Origin: Rhodococcus globerulus NBRC 14531
Lineage (GTDB): Bacteria > Actinomycetota > Actinomycetes > Mycobacteriales > Mycobacteriaceae
Assembly (NCBI RefSeq): GCF_001894805.1
Contig: NZ_BCWX01000007.1
Span: forward strand, 62,001 to 126,000
DNA length: 64,000 nucleotides
Direction: 5' to 3'
A program made the translations under genes and the position numbers. Numbering within the stretch: position 1 is the first letter of the stretch; every line of letters starts with the position of its first letter. The notes below the pieces were generated by a model that did no database searches, was not told the origin of the DNA, and worked only from the letters and a program-made list of their open reading frames with translations. This document shows positions 1 through 8,583 of the stretch, piece by piece.

Positions 1-646
1 GCCACGGAACCACACCGTCCCGCTTGGAGTAGAGCGCCGTTGCCGGAACGGGTAACGGGTGACCGAGTTCCCACTCGATACCGTTGACGGGTGGAAGAAT
101 CGCATGGTTGCCGGACATACGTGAGTACAGCGCACCGACACGCGTCTGCTGCAGGTTGCTCAACCCGAATGGACTTCCCAGGGTGATCACCTGTCGCACG
201 GAGTGCGGGAGATCCCGCGCAAGTTGGCGGGCATAGATACCGCCCAAGCTCCACCCGATCACCGACACCGGTTTGTCGTAGCGATCCGCCAGACCTGCGA
301 GGACCCCAGGCAGACCGTCGACAACCTGAGGCGTCGGCCCGGTATTGATGCCGAGGTTCCAGCCGTGGACTCGATATCCGAGAAACCGCAAGTACGCGCG
401 CATTGCCATCGTCGACGTGTCGGACGCCAACAATCCCGGCAGGACCAGAATCGGGTGTCCGTCACCTCGCGGCGAACGGAGCAACCACGGTGCCGCGAGC
501 ACCAGCGAGGCAATGTCGGCGAGCCCTCGTGGCGGTTCCGTCAGGCACATCGCCAACGACGGCGGTCCTGGAAGAAGCTCGGGGAAAGTTTCGGGAAGCT
601 CGGAGCACCCGAGGTCCACTACAGACGTATCCGCCGCGACAGACAC
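1..646 (-). CDS. Alpha/beta hydrolase, lipase-like (3' end outside window)
   Basis: The minus-strand frame stays open to the left edge, so the C-terminus lies outside the window. About 215 residues are visible. The nucleophile elbow reads GWSLGG (with VSVI before it), and an upstream HPILVLPGLLAS segment fits the strand and oxyanion loop of an alpha/beta hydrolase. The GTG start at 646 was chosen because AAGGAG sits five bases upstream. The order of motifs resembles actinobacterial lipase/acyltransferase-like hydrolases that lack a signal peptide, so it is probably cytoplasmic. The substrate cannot be told, and the catalytic Asp and His are not all visible because the gene is cut. It is divergent from the PPOX gene. 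Confidence 0.8.
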   Translation of the reverse strand, partial: MSVAADTSVVDLGCSELPETFPELLPGPPSLAMCLTEPPRGLADIASLVLAAPWLLRSPRGDGHPILVLPGLLASDTSTMAMRAYLRFLGYRVHGWNLGINTGPTPQVVDGLPGVLAGLADRYDKPVSVIGWSLGGIYARQLARDLPHSVRQVITLGSPFGLSNLQQTRVGALYSRMSGNHAILPPVNGIEWELGHPLPVPATALYSKRDGVVPW

Positions 647-883
647 CTGGACTCCTTGTCGGCCGGTGTCCGGGCGGTTCGCCCCACCTGGCCGGAGGGG
701 ACGGTTCCGTGGGCTGTGTTGTCAACCCACGGAGCCTTGTCCGTGATCGCCACCGGTAGCGAACCTGGACCGATACTGCGCACCAGTTTCCGACGCGGAA
801 ACTCGGTGTGATCCAGAACACTATTGGCGCATACGTTGCAACTACGTTGCGGACTTGTCGCGAACCTGCGGAAGGATCAATTG
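647..883. other. Intergenic region between divergent genes
   Basis: This 237-base stretch separates the minus-strand hydrolase from the plus-strand PPOX gene and presumably carries both promoters. A heptamer ACGTTGC occurs twice close together near 832-851, with GTTGCAAC as a small palindrome in the first copy. I see no convincing gene: the overlapping plus-strand frames are rich in Arg and Pro and look like shadow frames. Confidence 0.4.
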
Positions 884-1300
884 ATGTCGTTCACAGACCA
901 GGAAATCGAGTACATGGCGTCGCAACCTCTTGCGAGAGTTGCCACTGTGGGCCCAGACGGTCAACCGGACGTCGTGCCGTTGGCCTTCGAATACGACGGC
1001 ACTCACCTATGGATAGGTGGGGTCGGCGAGGCCGTCGTCAATACCCGCAAATTCCGCAACATCCGCTCAGGGCACTACGAGGTTGCACTGGTCATCGATG
1101 ACATGCCGTCGTTCGAGCCATTCGTCGCGCGCGGAATCAGGATCTACGGCATTGCCGAACCGCCGATCGACAGGGTGGGCATGGTCGGCCCCGGGGTCTA
1201 CTCACGCATCACGCCGACAATCTCGTGGAGTTGGAACTTGGGCGGAGAGCCTGCTGGTGACACCTGGTACGAATCACACCGAACCGTACACACGCGGTAG
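884..1300 (+). CDS. PPOX-class F420-dependent oxidoreductase-like protein
   Basis: A 138-residue protein of the pyridoxamine 5'-phosphate oxidase split-barrel fold. The N-terminus (LARVATVGPDGQPDVVPLAF) is the usual first strand pair of this family, and the length fits the small F420/FMN-binding group common in actinobacteria. Family members reduce or bind flavin/F420 substrates in the cytoplasm; the substrate here is unknown. The ATG at 884 was chosen over an earlier in-frame ATG at 824 because GGAAGG precedes it and because the earlier extension has no family resemblance. It ends one base before the convergent HxlR gene, with no room for a terminator. Confidence 0.8.
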   Translation: MSFTDQEIEYMASQPLARVATVGPDGQPDVVPLAFEYDGTHLWIGGVGEAVVNTRKFRNIRSGHYEVALVIDDMPSFEPFVARGIRIYGIAEPPIDRVGMVGPGVYSRITPTISWSWNLGGEPAGDTWYESHRTVHTR

Positions 1301-1301
1301 T

Positions 1302-1655
1302 TCAGCTCGTACAACCCTCGGCCGGCAGATTCTCGGCAGCCCAGGTCGTCAATTCACTCAACGCAGGGAGCAAGGCCTGGCCAGACACCGTGAGTTGGTA
1401 CTCCACGGCAATGGGCGGTCCGGCGTCGACGGTCCGTGTCACCAGCCCTGCGCTCGCCAGTTCGGTCAACCGGTCAGATAGTACGGAATCACTGATTCCC
1501 CCGACCGCACGCTTCAGTTCCGCGAATCCCGCAGGCCCACCGAGCAGCGTTGCGAGGATGACACCGTTCCAGCGTTTGCCGAGAAAGCGGAAAGCCCGTG
1601 CCAACGCCGCATCACAGACGCGGGGTTGATGATCAGTTCCACTCTTACTCTCCAC
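1302..1655 (-). CDS. HxlR-family transcriptional regulator
   Basis: A 117-residue winged-helix protein of the HxlR type. Typical motifs are FLGKRWNGVILATLL, FAELKRAVGGISDSVLSDRL (recognition helix) and LVTRTV plus VEYQLTVSG of the wing. It lacks the N-terminal Cys arrangement of YodB-type sensors, but one Cys is present near residue 14 (PRVCDAAL), as in redox or electrophile-sensing relatives. It starts with GTG at 1655 and is divergent, about 100 bases away, from a nitroreductase-family gene. That arrangement is common for HxlR regulators that control a neighbouring reductase, so it probably regulates the 1762-2382 gene. This link is inference. Confidence 0.88.
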   Translation of the reverse strand: MESKSGTDHQPRVCDAALARAFRFLGKRWNGVILATLLGGPAGFAELKRAVGGISDSVLSDRLTELASAGLVTRTVDAGPPIAVEYQLTVSGQALLPALSELTTWAAENLPAEGCTS

Positions 1656-1761
1656 TTCACCATCCTAGCGTCAGTGCTAACGTACTCATAGTCACTTTGT
1701 TTTTACTAGCAACTCGTCTTGCCGGAGATGCCTGGCAAGCCATCACGGAACGGAACCACCG

Positions 1762-2382
1762 ATGTCAATCGACGCAGCCACCCCATTTACCGCAAAGCAG
1801 CTCGACACCGCCAGCCGCGAACTTCTCTTCACCGAAGCTCGCACGGCCAACTCATTCTCTAACGAACCTGTGACCGACGACGAACTCACCGCGATCTGGG
1901 AACTCGCGAAGTGGGCGCCGACCGCAGCCAACACCAACCCGCTTCGCGTGCTCTTCGTACGGACAGAGGAGGGTAAAGCGCGCCTTGTAGAGCACATGGC
2001 CGACGGCAACAAAGCCAAGACTGCTTCCGCGCCGGCAGTCGCGGTCCTCGCTGTCGACACCAAGTTCTACGAGCACATCCCGGCGCTCTTCCCGATCCGC
2101 CCGGAAATGAAGGACCACTTCGCGTCCGACGAGGCTGCTGCCACGTCGACCAGTCGGTTCAACGCCGCCCTGCAGGCCGGCTACGTGATTCTCGCGATCC
2201 GCGCACAGGGCCTGGTCGCCGGCCCGATGGCCGGATTCGACGCTGCGGGCATCGACGGCGAGTTCTTCGCCGACGGCCGCTTCAAGACCACCCTCGTGGT
2301 CAACATCGGCCATCCCGGCGAGAACCCGTGGTTCGACCGCCTGCCGCGCCTGTCCAACGAAGACGCACTCAGCTGGGCCTGA
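1762..2382 (+). CDS. Malonic semialdehyde reductase / RutE-HadB-like nitroreductase
   Basis: A 206-residue FMN-dependent nitroreductase-fold protein closest in layout to RutE/HadB, which reduce malonic semialdehyde to 3-hydroxypropionate. Visible family features are the N-terminal LFTEARTANSF helix, WAPTAANTNPLRVLFV (FMN phosphate region) and the late GPMAGFD motif. No other rut genes are nearby, so a general reductase of aldehydes, quinones or nitro compounds is equally possible. The divergent HxlR regulator favours induction by electrophiles. Its 3' end overlaps the convergent DHA2 transporter by 14 bases. Confidence 0.85.
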   Translation: MSIDAATPFTAKQLDTASRELLFTEARTANSFSNEPVTDDELTAIWELAKWAPTAANTNPLRVLFVRTEEGKARLVEHMADGNKAKTASAPAVAVLAVDTKFYEHIPALFPIRPEMKDHFASDEAAATSTSRFNAALQAGYVILAIRAQGLVAGPMAGFDAAGIDGEFFADGRFKTTLVVNIGHPGENPWFDRLPRLSNEDALSWA

Positions 2383-4015
2383 GTCTGGCGCTCGCCTGCA
2401 CTCGAAACGCTCCGATCAGACCCAGGACGAGGAACGCCGCCGACACGTAAAGCGAGTAGCGCGTCGCTTCCGCAAATCCGTCGGAGAGCAGACGCACGAC
2501 ATCTGGGCCGGCTTCGCCCAGTTGTCCGTGCGTCCCCTGCTCCCGCAGGACTCCGATAGAACTGCCTGCGGATTCTCGTGTCGCGTCTGACAGTTGGATT
2601 GCTTCGGACGACGGCACTCCCCCGGATTCGAGTGTGCCTGGCATGTTTCTCGACAACCCGAACGCCAATACTGCGCCGACGACGGCACTTCCGATGGCCG
2701 AGCCCAGCTGGCGAACCGTGCTCTGCGTCGCTGATCCCTGACCGGATTCTTCGGTCGGTATGTCTGCCAGGGTAATTCCGGTGAGCTGCGCGGAGGCCAA
2801 TCCGAGGCCGGTTCCGTAGACCACCAGAAGCAGCGCCAGAAGCCACGGCGCGACAGTCGAACTGACAAAAACAGCAACTACGACAACACCGACAACTTCC
2901 AGGAGCAATCCCAGAATCACTGTTCGGGGTGCGCCGATCAGCGCAGTGAGATGCCTTGCGAGCGAGCCGGATATGAAAGCGCCACCGGCCATCGCGGCAA
3001 GCACGAAGCCTGCGCCCATCGTACTCAGACCCAATGCGTTGACGAGATAGAGCGGCAGTACGAACAACAAGCCGAATTCGGCGATCGCGACCGTCATGGC
3101 AGTCACGTTGCCCCAGCTGAAGGTGGGCGTGAAGAACAAATTCATGTCCAGAATCGCAGATCGGTGAATTCGTCCACGATGCCTCTCCCACAACACAAAT
3201 CCCAGCAGCAGGAGGATACCGATCGTGCCGATCGTCGGAACCACGGATAGTGGTGCGTCGGCGGACCACGTGATACCGAAGAGATGCAGATCCGCCTTCT
3301 GACTCCACCAACCGAGTGTGCCGCCCTCGATAAGTGCAAAGATCAACGCACCGAAACCGAAGGCGCTCAAGAACAGTCCCAGAACATCGAGCCCCGGTTC
3401 GACGACCCCGGCTCGGGTTTCGGGAACCACCATGTATGTCGCGATCATCAGGGCGATGCCGATCGGCACGTTGATGACAAAAATCCACGGCCAGGTGAAG
3501 TACGTGGTGATCCAGCCACCGAGTAGCGGACCTATCGCAGCAACGCCGGCGATGACGGCACCCCACACGCCGAACGCCACCGCCCTGTCCTTGCCTCTGA
3601 AGATCGAGTTCATCGAGGACAGCGTGGCGGGCAGTACGCACGCACCACCGACGCCTTGAATCGCTCTGGCCACAATCAGGCTGGTTGCGCCGTCCGCGGT
3701 AGAGGCCAACAAGCTACCGACCACGAATATCGCGATACCGACGACGTACAGACGTCGGCGGCCCAATCTGTCGCCTAACCGACCTGCAGTGAGCAGAAGC
3801 GCAGCAAAGATCACCGAATAGAGACTGTTGACCCATTGCGCGTCGTCGAAATTCAACTTCAGATCGTCGATCAGAACCGGGAGCGCTACTCCGACGATGG
3901 TGCCGTCGATGACGATCATCGCCAGACCGCCGACCAGTACGATCAGGGCGGCCCACTTGTTCTTGACTGCAGACTTGTCGGGCTCGGGTGTGGTCTCCGT
4001 ATTCGGCTTGTCCAT
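2369..4015 (-). CDS. MFS transporter, DHA2 (14-TMS drug:H+ antiporter) family
   Basis: A 548-residue exporter of the EmrB/QacA type. After a short charged N-terminus the first helix (WAALIVLVGGLAMIVIDGTI) is followed by motif A, GRLGDRLGRRR, and antiporter motif C, GPLLGGW. Length and about fourteen hydrophobic segments fit DHA2 rather than 12-TMS DHA1. These inner-membrane proteins export drugs, dyes or toxic metabolites using the proton gradient. The substrate cannot be inferred. No regulator is adjacent on the 5' side. The start region is divergent from DoxX, with an iron-box-like sequence between them. Confidence 0.92.
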   Translation of the reverse strand: MDKPNTETTPEPDKSAVKNKWAALIVLVGGLAMIVIDGTIVGVALPVLIDDLKLNFDDAQWVNSLYSVIFAALLLTAGRLGDRLGRRRLYVVGIAIFVVGSLLASTADGATSLIVARAIQGVGGACVLPATLSSMNSIFRGKDRAVAFGVWGAVIAGVAAIGPLLGGWITTYFTWPWIFVINVPIGIALMIATYMVVPETRAGVVEPGLDVLGLFLSAFGFGALIFALIEGGTLGWWSQKADLHLFGITWSADAPLSVVPTIGTIGILLLLGFVLWERHRGRIHRSAILDMNLFFTPTFSWGNVTAMTVAIAEFGLLFVLPLYLVNALGLSTMGAGFVLAAMAGGAFISGSLARHLTALIGAPRTVILGLLLEVVGVVVVAVFVSSTVAPWLLALLLVVYGTGLGLASAQLTGITLADIPTEESGQGSATQSTVRQLGSAIGSAVVGAVLAFGLSRNMPGTLESGGVPSSEAIQLSDATRESAGSSIGVLREQGTHGQLGEAGPDVVRLLSDGFAEATRYSLYVSAAFLVLGLIGAFRVQASARLRPS

Positions 4016-4166
4016 GTCACACTCCCATAAGGGCGGATTGGTGGATTTACCCTAGGCCGCATTCTTTGAACTCGCAGCAAAATCTCCGACGCCCTTGCCT
4101 CAGTTACCTTGCCGCACATTTGGGATGTAAACCCACATGGAAGGACCTCGGACACCCGTCCAGTTA

Positions 4167-4185
4167 TTAGGGTAGGCAAACCATA
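4167..4185. promoter_or_regulatory. Candidate IdeR/DtxR iron box
   Basis: The 19 bases beginning TTAGGGTAGGC match the actinobacterial iron-box consensus TTAGGTTAGGCTAACCTAA at 15 of 19 positions by hand alignment. The site ends six bases before the GTG at 4191 of the DoxX gene and about 150 bases upstream of the divergent DHA2 gene. Iron-dependent control of DoxX, or of both genes, would follow. No binding data are available to me. Confidence 0.45.
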
Positions 4186-4190
4186 CTCGA

Positions 4191-4664
4191 GTGTGTAATG
4201 CTCCTCCGGTGAAAAACATATCCAGCACGGCGGCACCATGGGGCATCGCAGCATTCCGCATCGTTGTCGGTTTCCTGTTTCTCTGCCATGGCCTGTCGAC
4301 ACTGACCGGATGGCCGGTAGCTCCATGGGGCGGAAACACATCGTCGTGGACGGACTGGCCCGGCGGCTGGGCAGCAACGATCGAGCTGGTGGCCGGCACG
4401 TTGATAATCATCGGACTCGGCACTCGTGCAGCAGCTTTCATTGCCTCAGGTTCCATGGCCGTTGCCTACTTCTGGAAGCATCAGCCCGACGGCTTGCTAC
4501 CCATCCAGAACGAGGGAGACTCGGTTGTCCTGTTCTGCTGGTCCTTGCTCCTGCTGGTCTTCATCGGGCCGGGCGCTGCTGCTTTGGACAACCTCAGACG
4601 AGCCAAGGCCACCTCCAGCGAAGTAGCGGATGAGCCAGTTGCAGTAGGAACTTCCAGCCCGTAG
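4191..4664 (+). CDS. DoxX-family membrane protein
   Basis: A 157-residue protein with four hydrophobic segments, typical of DoxX: FRIVVGFLFLCHGLSTL, IELVAGTLIIIGLG, AAFIASGSMAVAYF and SVVLFCWSLLLLVFIG. DoxX proteins are small inner-membrane proteins; some mycobacterial members join superoxide dismutase and SseA in a membrane oxidoreductase complex. The exact role here is unknown. Two GTG starts are possible, 4191 and 4209 (157 or 151 residues); neither has a clear Shine-Dalgarno, which suggests a leaderless transcript. A strong terminator follows at 4717. Confidence 0.85.
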   Translation: MCNAPPVKNISSTAAPWGIAAFRIVVGFLFLCHGLSTLTGWPVAPWGGNTSSWTDWPGGWAATIELVAGTLIIIGLGTRAAAFIASGSMAVAYFWKHQPDGLLPIQNEGDSVVLFCWSLLLLVFIGPGAAALDNLRRAKATSSEVADEPVAVGTSSP

Positions 4665-4716
4665 TCCGTCATTTATCCAGAGCGACAAATCTGACCCGAA
4701 CCTACGATTGCCGAAC

Positions 4717-4761
4717 AGCCGGCGTCACACCGCATATACCTGCGGGTGACGCCGGCTTTTC
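4717..4761 (+). terminator. Rho-independent terminator after DoxX
   Basis: A perfect 12-bp stem, AGCCGGCGTCAC at 4717-4728 and its complement at 4746-4757, followed by TTTT. It sits 52 bases after the DoxX stop and separates it from the compatible-solute operon. Confidence 0.8.
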
Positions 4762-4932
4762 GTCTGTTGAGCAACATCCGACACGCAGCTATCCGAAATA
4801 GTTGCAGTACTGAACTTTTTGGACGAGGGTCGACGTAAACACTTCACGACTCGAACGACGCCTGTGTATCCGAACTGCGGGACGGGTACACGTTCGAGTC
4901 AGCAACAGTCCGAAAGAGGGTCGGTTCGGAAA

Positions 4933-5580
4933 ATGGGCGCACTGTGGGAATTTGTCGTCGAACGACGACAACAGCTATTGACCGATTCGTATCTCCATGT
5001 TTCGGCCGTCATTCAGTCGGTGATTATTGCAACCATTGCCGCGGTTGCCATCGGAATTCTCGTGTATCGCAGTCCTATTGGTTCATCAGTGGCAACAGCG
5101 CTGGCCAGCACGATCTTGACTGTTCCATCGTTCGCTCTTCTCGGACTTCTCATTCCGATTCTCGGTCTGGGTGTCGCGCCGACCATCACCGCACTGATTC
5201 TCTATGCACTACTTCCGATCATCAGAAACACCATCATCGGTCTCGACTCGGTGAATCCGGCCATCACCGATGCTGCACGCGGTGTCGGTATGAATCGACT
5301 GCGTGTACTCGGCCGCATCGAACTGCCTCTCGCGTGGCCGTCGATCCTGACCGGTATGCGGGTCAGCACTCAGATGCTCATGGGCATTCTGGCTATCGCG
5401 GCGTACGCAAAAGGCCCAGGTCTGGGCAACTTGATCTTCTCCGGACTATCTCGCGTCGGCAGCCCAACAGCTGTTCCTCAAGCACTGACCGGCACGGTAC
5501 TCATCGTCATTCTGGCTCTGATACTCGACGCCATCTACGTCGTCATCGGTCGGCTCACTACCTCGAAGGGTCTCCAGTGA
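4933..5580 (+). CDS. Glycine betaine/choline-type ABC transporter permease (OpuCB/ProW-like)
   Basis: A 215-residue inner-membrane permease of the osmoprotectant (ProW/OpuCB) type. Five to six hydrophobic segments surround the EAA loop, seen as AARGVGMNRLRVLGRIELPLAWPSIL, split here by position but continuous in the protein around residues 116-141. The ATG at 4933 was preferred over an upstream GTG-type start because AAAGAGGG lies just before it and the upstream part is Arg/Thr-rich with no homology. It overlaps the ATPase gene by four bases (GTGA). With the next three genes it forms a complete importer for glycine betaine, choline, carnitine or a related solute. Confidence 0.9.
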   Translation: MGALWEFVVERRQQLLTDSYLHVSAVIQSVIIATIAAVAIGILVYRSPIGSSVATALASTILTVPSFALLGLLIPILGLGVAPTITALILYALLPIIRNTIIGLDSVNPAITDAARGVGMNRLRVLGRIELPLAWPSILTGMRVSTQMLMGILAIAAYAKGPGLGNLIFSGLSRVGSPTAVPQALTGTVLIVILALILDAIYVVIGRLTTSKGLQ

Positions 5581-6773
5581 CTGAAACCATCCCCCATGAC
5601 GTCACCAGCGATCCCACGGTTTCCGGAGTCGAGATCGTTCTGGAATCCGTGACCAAGCGATACCCAGGACAGAAAGACGCGGCAGTCGACAACGTGTCCC
5701 TCACTGTTCCTGCAGGTGAGATCGTTGTCTTCGTCGGCCCGTCCGGCTGCGGCAAGACCACCACGATGCGCATGATCAATCGTCTCATCGAACCCACGTC
5801 CGGAAAGATCACCATCGACGGCAAAGATGCCTTGTCGATCGACCCGGACAAGCTGCGACGCGGCATCGGCTACTCGATCCAACAGGCCGGCCTGTTTCCA
5901 CACTTCACGATTGCCAAGAACGTGGCGACGGTGCCGGGATTGATCGGTTGGGACAAGAAGCGGATTGCTGCCCGCACCGACGAGATGCTGGATCTCGTGG
6001 GGCTGGATCCGGATACGTATCGAGACCGCTATCCCCGGCAGCTGTCCGGTGGTCAGCAGCAGCGTGTCGGGGTCGCGAGGGCACTTGCCGCTGATCCCCC
6101 AGTCCTGTTGATGGACGAGCCCTTCGGTGCTGTCGACCCCATCACGCGCGGACTACTGCAGGACGAGTTGATGCGTCTGCAAACGGAACTCGGGAAGACG
6201 ATCGTATTCGTCACCCACGATTTCAACGAAGCAGTCAAACTCGGCGATCGAATTGCCGTGCTGGGCAATCAATCCACGATCATGCAGTACGACACTCCCG
6301 AAGCTATCCTCGCCAATCCGGCCAATGACATGGTCGCGGGCTTCGTCGGCGCCGACGCCTCCCTCAAGCAGCTGACGTTGACGCGGGTGCGGCAGATCAA
6401 ACTCAAGCAATGCCTCACCGCGCGGGAGACCGACTCGGTGGACGAGCTGAGAAGTTCACTCGCAGCACGTAAGTGGAAGTGGGCCCTCATTCTCGATCAG
6501 CGCGGACGCCCACTCCGCTGGGTCTCACCGTCACATCTGGCACACGCGTCGTCGCTGCGTGGCGTTGGGAACGAAATCGGGGAAGCCGTGTCCGTTCAGT
6601 CGACACTGCAAGATGCACTCGAAGCGCTGCTTGCCGAAAGCAATGCGTCGACGGTAGTCACCGGCCGGCGCGGCGAATACGTCGGTCTCATCACCATCGA
6701 CACACTGGTCAGCCATCTTTCGGAGATGCGTGAGGAACACGCACACGATCATGACGAGGATGTTCCGGAGTGA
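5577..6773 (+). CDS. Glycine betaine/choline-type ABC transporter ATPase with CBS domains (OpuCA/ProV-like)
   Basis: A 398-residue ATPase. Walker A is GPSGCGKT near residues 54-61, the ABC signature LSGGQ near 156-160 and Walker B VLLMDE near 176-181, followed by the switch His in FVTHDF. The last 110 or so residues form a tandem CBS module (RETDSVDELRSSL to VGLITIDTLVSHL), which in OpuA/OpuCA senses ionic strength or nucleotides. The protein ends in an acidic, His-rich tail. The GTG start at 5577 overlaps the upstream stop, so translation is probably coupled. The reading frame is open far upstream, but that part is the shadow of the permease. Confidence 0.95.
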   Translation: MTETIPHDVTSDPTVSGVEIVLESVTKRYPGQKDAAVDNVSLTVPAGEIVVFVGPSGCGKTTTMRMINRLIEPTSGKITIDGKDALSIDPDKLRRGIGYSIQQAGLFPHFTIAKNVATVPGLIGWDKKRIAARTDEMLDLVGLDPDTYRDRYPRQLSGGQQQRVGVARALAADPPVLLMDEPFGAVDPITRGLLQDELMRLQTELGKTIVFVTHDFNEAVKLGDRIAVLGNQSTIMQYDTPEAILANPANDMVAGFVGADASLKQLTLTRVRQIKLKQCLTARETDSVDELRSSLAARKWKWALILDQRGRPLRWVSPSHLAHASSLRGVGNEIGEAVSVQSTLQDALEALLAESNASTVVTGRRGEYVGLITIDTLVSHLSEMREEHAHDHDEDVPE

Positions 6774-7600
6774 GCGCGTCGACGGAGGACCTGGCAGCGC
6801 CGCCCGCTGCTGGAGCCGCAGATATTGATGGCGGCGCGGATCTCGGTGCCGCCGAAAATGCCGCCACACGTAGAGCAGAAAGGATCCGGCTACTGGTTCA
6901 GCCGGTTGTCGTCCTGATACTTGTAGTCGGAGTACTGGTCTGGGCCTTCAGCCGCGATCTCAACGCAACGCAGAAAGCCAGTATCAACGTCGACAACATT
7001 ACGACGCTCACCTGGCAGCACATCTTGCTCACAGCCGCGGTGGTCATCATCGTCGTCGCGGTGGCCGTGCCGCTCGGCACTCTGCTGACCAGACCGAGAT
7101 TCACCCGTCTGGCGCCGTTCTTCGTGGGAATAGCCAACATCGGCGCGGCTGCACCGGCCATCGGCCTTCTGGTCCTGTTCTATCTCGCCACTCGCACCAC
7201 CGGATTCTGGATCGGTGTATTCCCCATCGCGTTCTATTCACTGCTTCCGGTGCTGCGCAACACGATTCTCGGCTATCAGCAGGTGGACGAGACACTGATC
7301 GACGCCGGGCGCGGCCAAGGCATGTCAACGTTCACCATTTTGCGACAGCTCGAATTCCCGATGGCAGTGCCCTATATCCTTGCCGGTCTTCGTACTTCAT
7401 TGGTTCTTGCCGTAGGAACAGCAACACTGTGTTTCCTGGTCAGTGCCGGCGGACTGGGGATCATGATCGACACCGGGTACAAACTGCGCGACAACGTGAC
7501 GCTGGTAGTAGGCGCGGTGCTTGCGGTATCGCTCGCTTTGCTCATCGACTGGTTGGGCGCACTCGCCGAACAGTTCCTCGGGCCAAAGGGATTGCGATGA
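6770..7600 (+). CDS. Glycine betaine/choline-type ABC transporter permease (OpuCD/ProW-like)
   Basis: A 276-residue second permease. It has an Ala/Gly-rich cytoplasmic N-terminus of about 45 residues, then a first helix (VQPVVVLILVVGVLVWAF) and the BPD_transp domain with the EAA loop around AGRGQGMSTFTILRQLEFPMAVPYIL, given here only as landmarks. The GTG start overlaps the ATPase stop and its own stop overlaps the start of the binding protein (ATGA), so all four genes are read as one unit. Two different permeases in one operon are usual for the OpuC type. Confidence 0.92.
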   Translation: MSASTEDLAAPPAAGAADIDGGADLGAAENAATRRAERIRLLVQPVVVLILVVGVLVWAFSRDLNATQKASINVDNITTLTWQHILLTAAVVIIVVAVAVPLGTLLTRPRFTRLAPFFVGIANIGAAAPAIGLLVLFYLATRTTGFWIGVFPIAFYSLLPVLRNTILGYQQVDETLIDAGRGQGMSTFTILRQLEFPMAVPYILAGLRTSLVLAVGTATLCFLVSAGGLGIMIDTGYKLRDNVTLVVGAVLAVSLALLIDWLGALAEQFLGPKGLR

Positions 7601-8583
7601 ATCGACGACGCATGCGCGGTTGGAAAATTACCGCAGCCGCACTCGGGTTTGCCCTTGTGGCGTCGTGTGGTTTGGAATCCGGCGGCGCACTACCCCTCGC
7701 GGTCGGTCCGGGAAGTATCCAGCCAGTTCCGGAACTCGAAGGCGTGAAGATCACCGTCGGTTCCAAAGACTTCACCGAGCAGATCATCCTGGGATACATC
7801 ATCGAATTCGCGATGTCTGCGGCCGGCGCCGAAGTTCGCGACCTCACCAACATCCAGGGCTCCAACAGCACCCGCGACGCGCAACTCAACGGGCAGATCG
7901 ATCTTGCCTACGAGTACACGGGCACCGGATGGATCAACTACCTCGGAAACGAGACACCGCTTCCCAATTCGCAGGCTCAGTTCGAGGCAGTCCGCGATGC
8001 GGACCTGGCTGCAAACGACATGGTGTGGACCGATCCGGCGCCGATGAACAATACGTATGCCTTGGCGATGAGCAAGGAGACGGCCGAGAAGACCGGAGTC
8101 AAGACTGTCTCCGACTACGCTAAGTTGGTCGAATCCGATCCCGGTGCTGCAGTGACATGCGTCGAGACCGAGTTCAACGTCCGTCAAGACGGATACCCCG
8201 GTCTCGCAGAAAAATACGGATTCGACGCTTCGCGTGCCCAGCGCCAGATATTGCAGACCGGCATCATCTACCAGGCGACAGCCGACGGTGATCAGTGCAA
8301 GTTCGGCGAGGTGTTCACCACCGACGGACGCATCATCGCCCTCGACCTCGAGCTACTCGAGGACGATCTGTCCTTCTTCCCCAAATACAATCCAGCCCTT
8401 GTCATGCGTGCGAGCTTTGCCGAGGATCATCCGCAGGTAGCTGAGGTCATGGCGCCGATTTCGGCTCGTCTCACCGACGAGGTGATGACCGAACTGAATC
8501 GCCAAGTGGATGTCGAAGGCAAGGAACCCGCAGAGGTTGCCCGAGATTGGATGGTGTCGGAAGGGTTTGTGACAGCGGACTAG
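7597..8583 (+). CDS. Glycine betaine/choline-type substrate-binding lipoprotein (OpuCC-like)
   Basis: A 328-residue lipoprotein. The signal peptide MNRRRMRGWKITAAALGFAL ends in the lipobox VASC. The mature domain begins at ITVGSKDFTEQIILG, the hallmark first strand of OpuAC-type binding proteins, and continues with YEYTGTGWINYLG. An early ligand-cage aromatic is visible in the latter. It delivers the solute to the two permeases encoded upstream. The ORF can be read further upstream to 7429, but the ATG at 7597 fits the signal peptide and the four-base overlap with the permease. The stop codon region is shared with the convergent methyltransferase (CTAG). Confidence 0.93.
   Translation: MNRRRMRGWKITAAALGFALVASCGLESGGALPLAVGPGSIQPVPELEGVKITVGSKDFTEQIILGYIIEFAMSAAGAEVRDLTNIQGSNSTRDAQLNGQIDLAYEYTGTGWINYLGNETPLPNSQAQFEAVRDADLAANDMVWTDPAPMNNTYALAMSKETAEKTGVKTVSDYAKLVESDPGAAVTCVETEFNVRQDGYPGLAEKYGFDASRAQRQILQTGIIYQATADGDQCKFGEVFTTDGRIIALDLELLEDDLSFFPKYNPALVMRASFAEDHPQVAEVMAPISARLTDEVMTELNRQVDVEGKEPAEVARDWMVSEGFVTAD

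Noticed and set aside
4944-6773. A 609-residue frame that seems to fuse an Arg/Ser/His-rich protein to the OpuC ATPase
   Set aside because: The upstream part is the shadow frame of the permease gene. The GTG at 5577 overlaps the permease stop and gives a normal-length ATPase.
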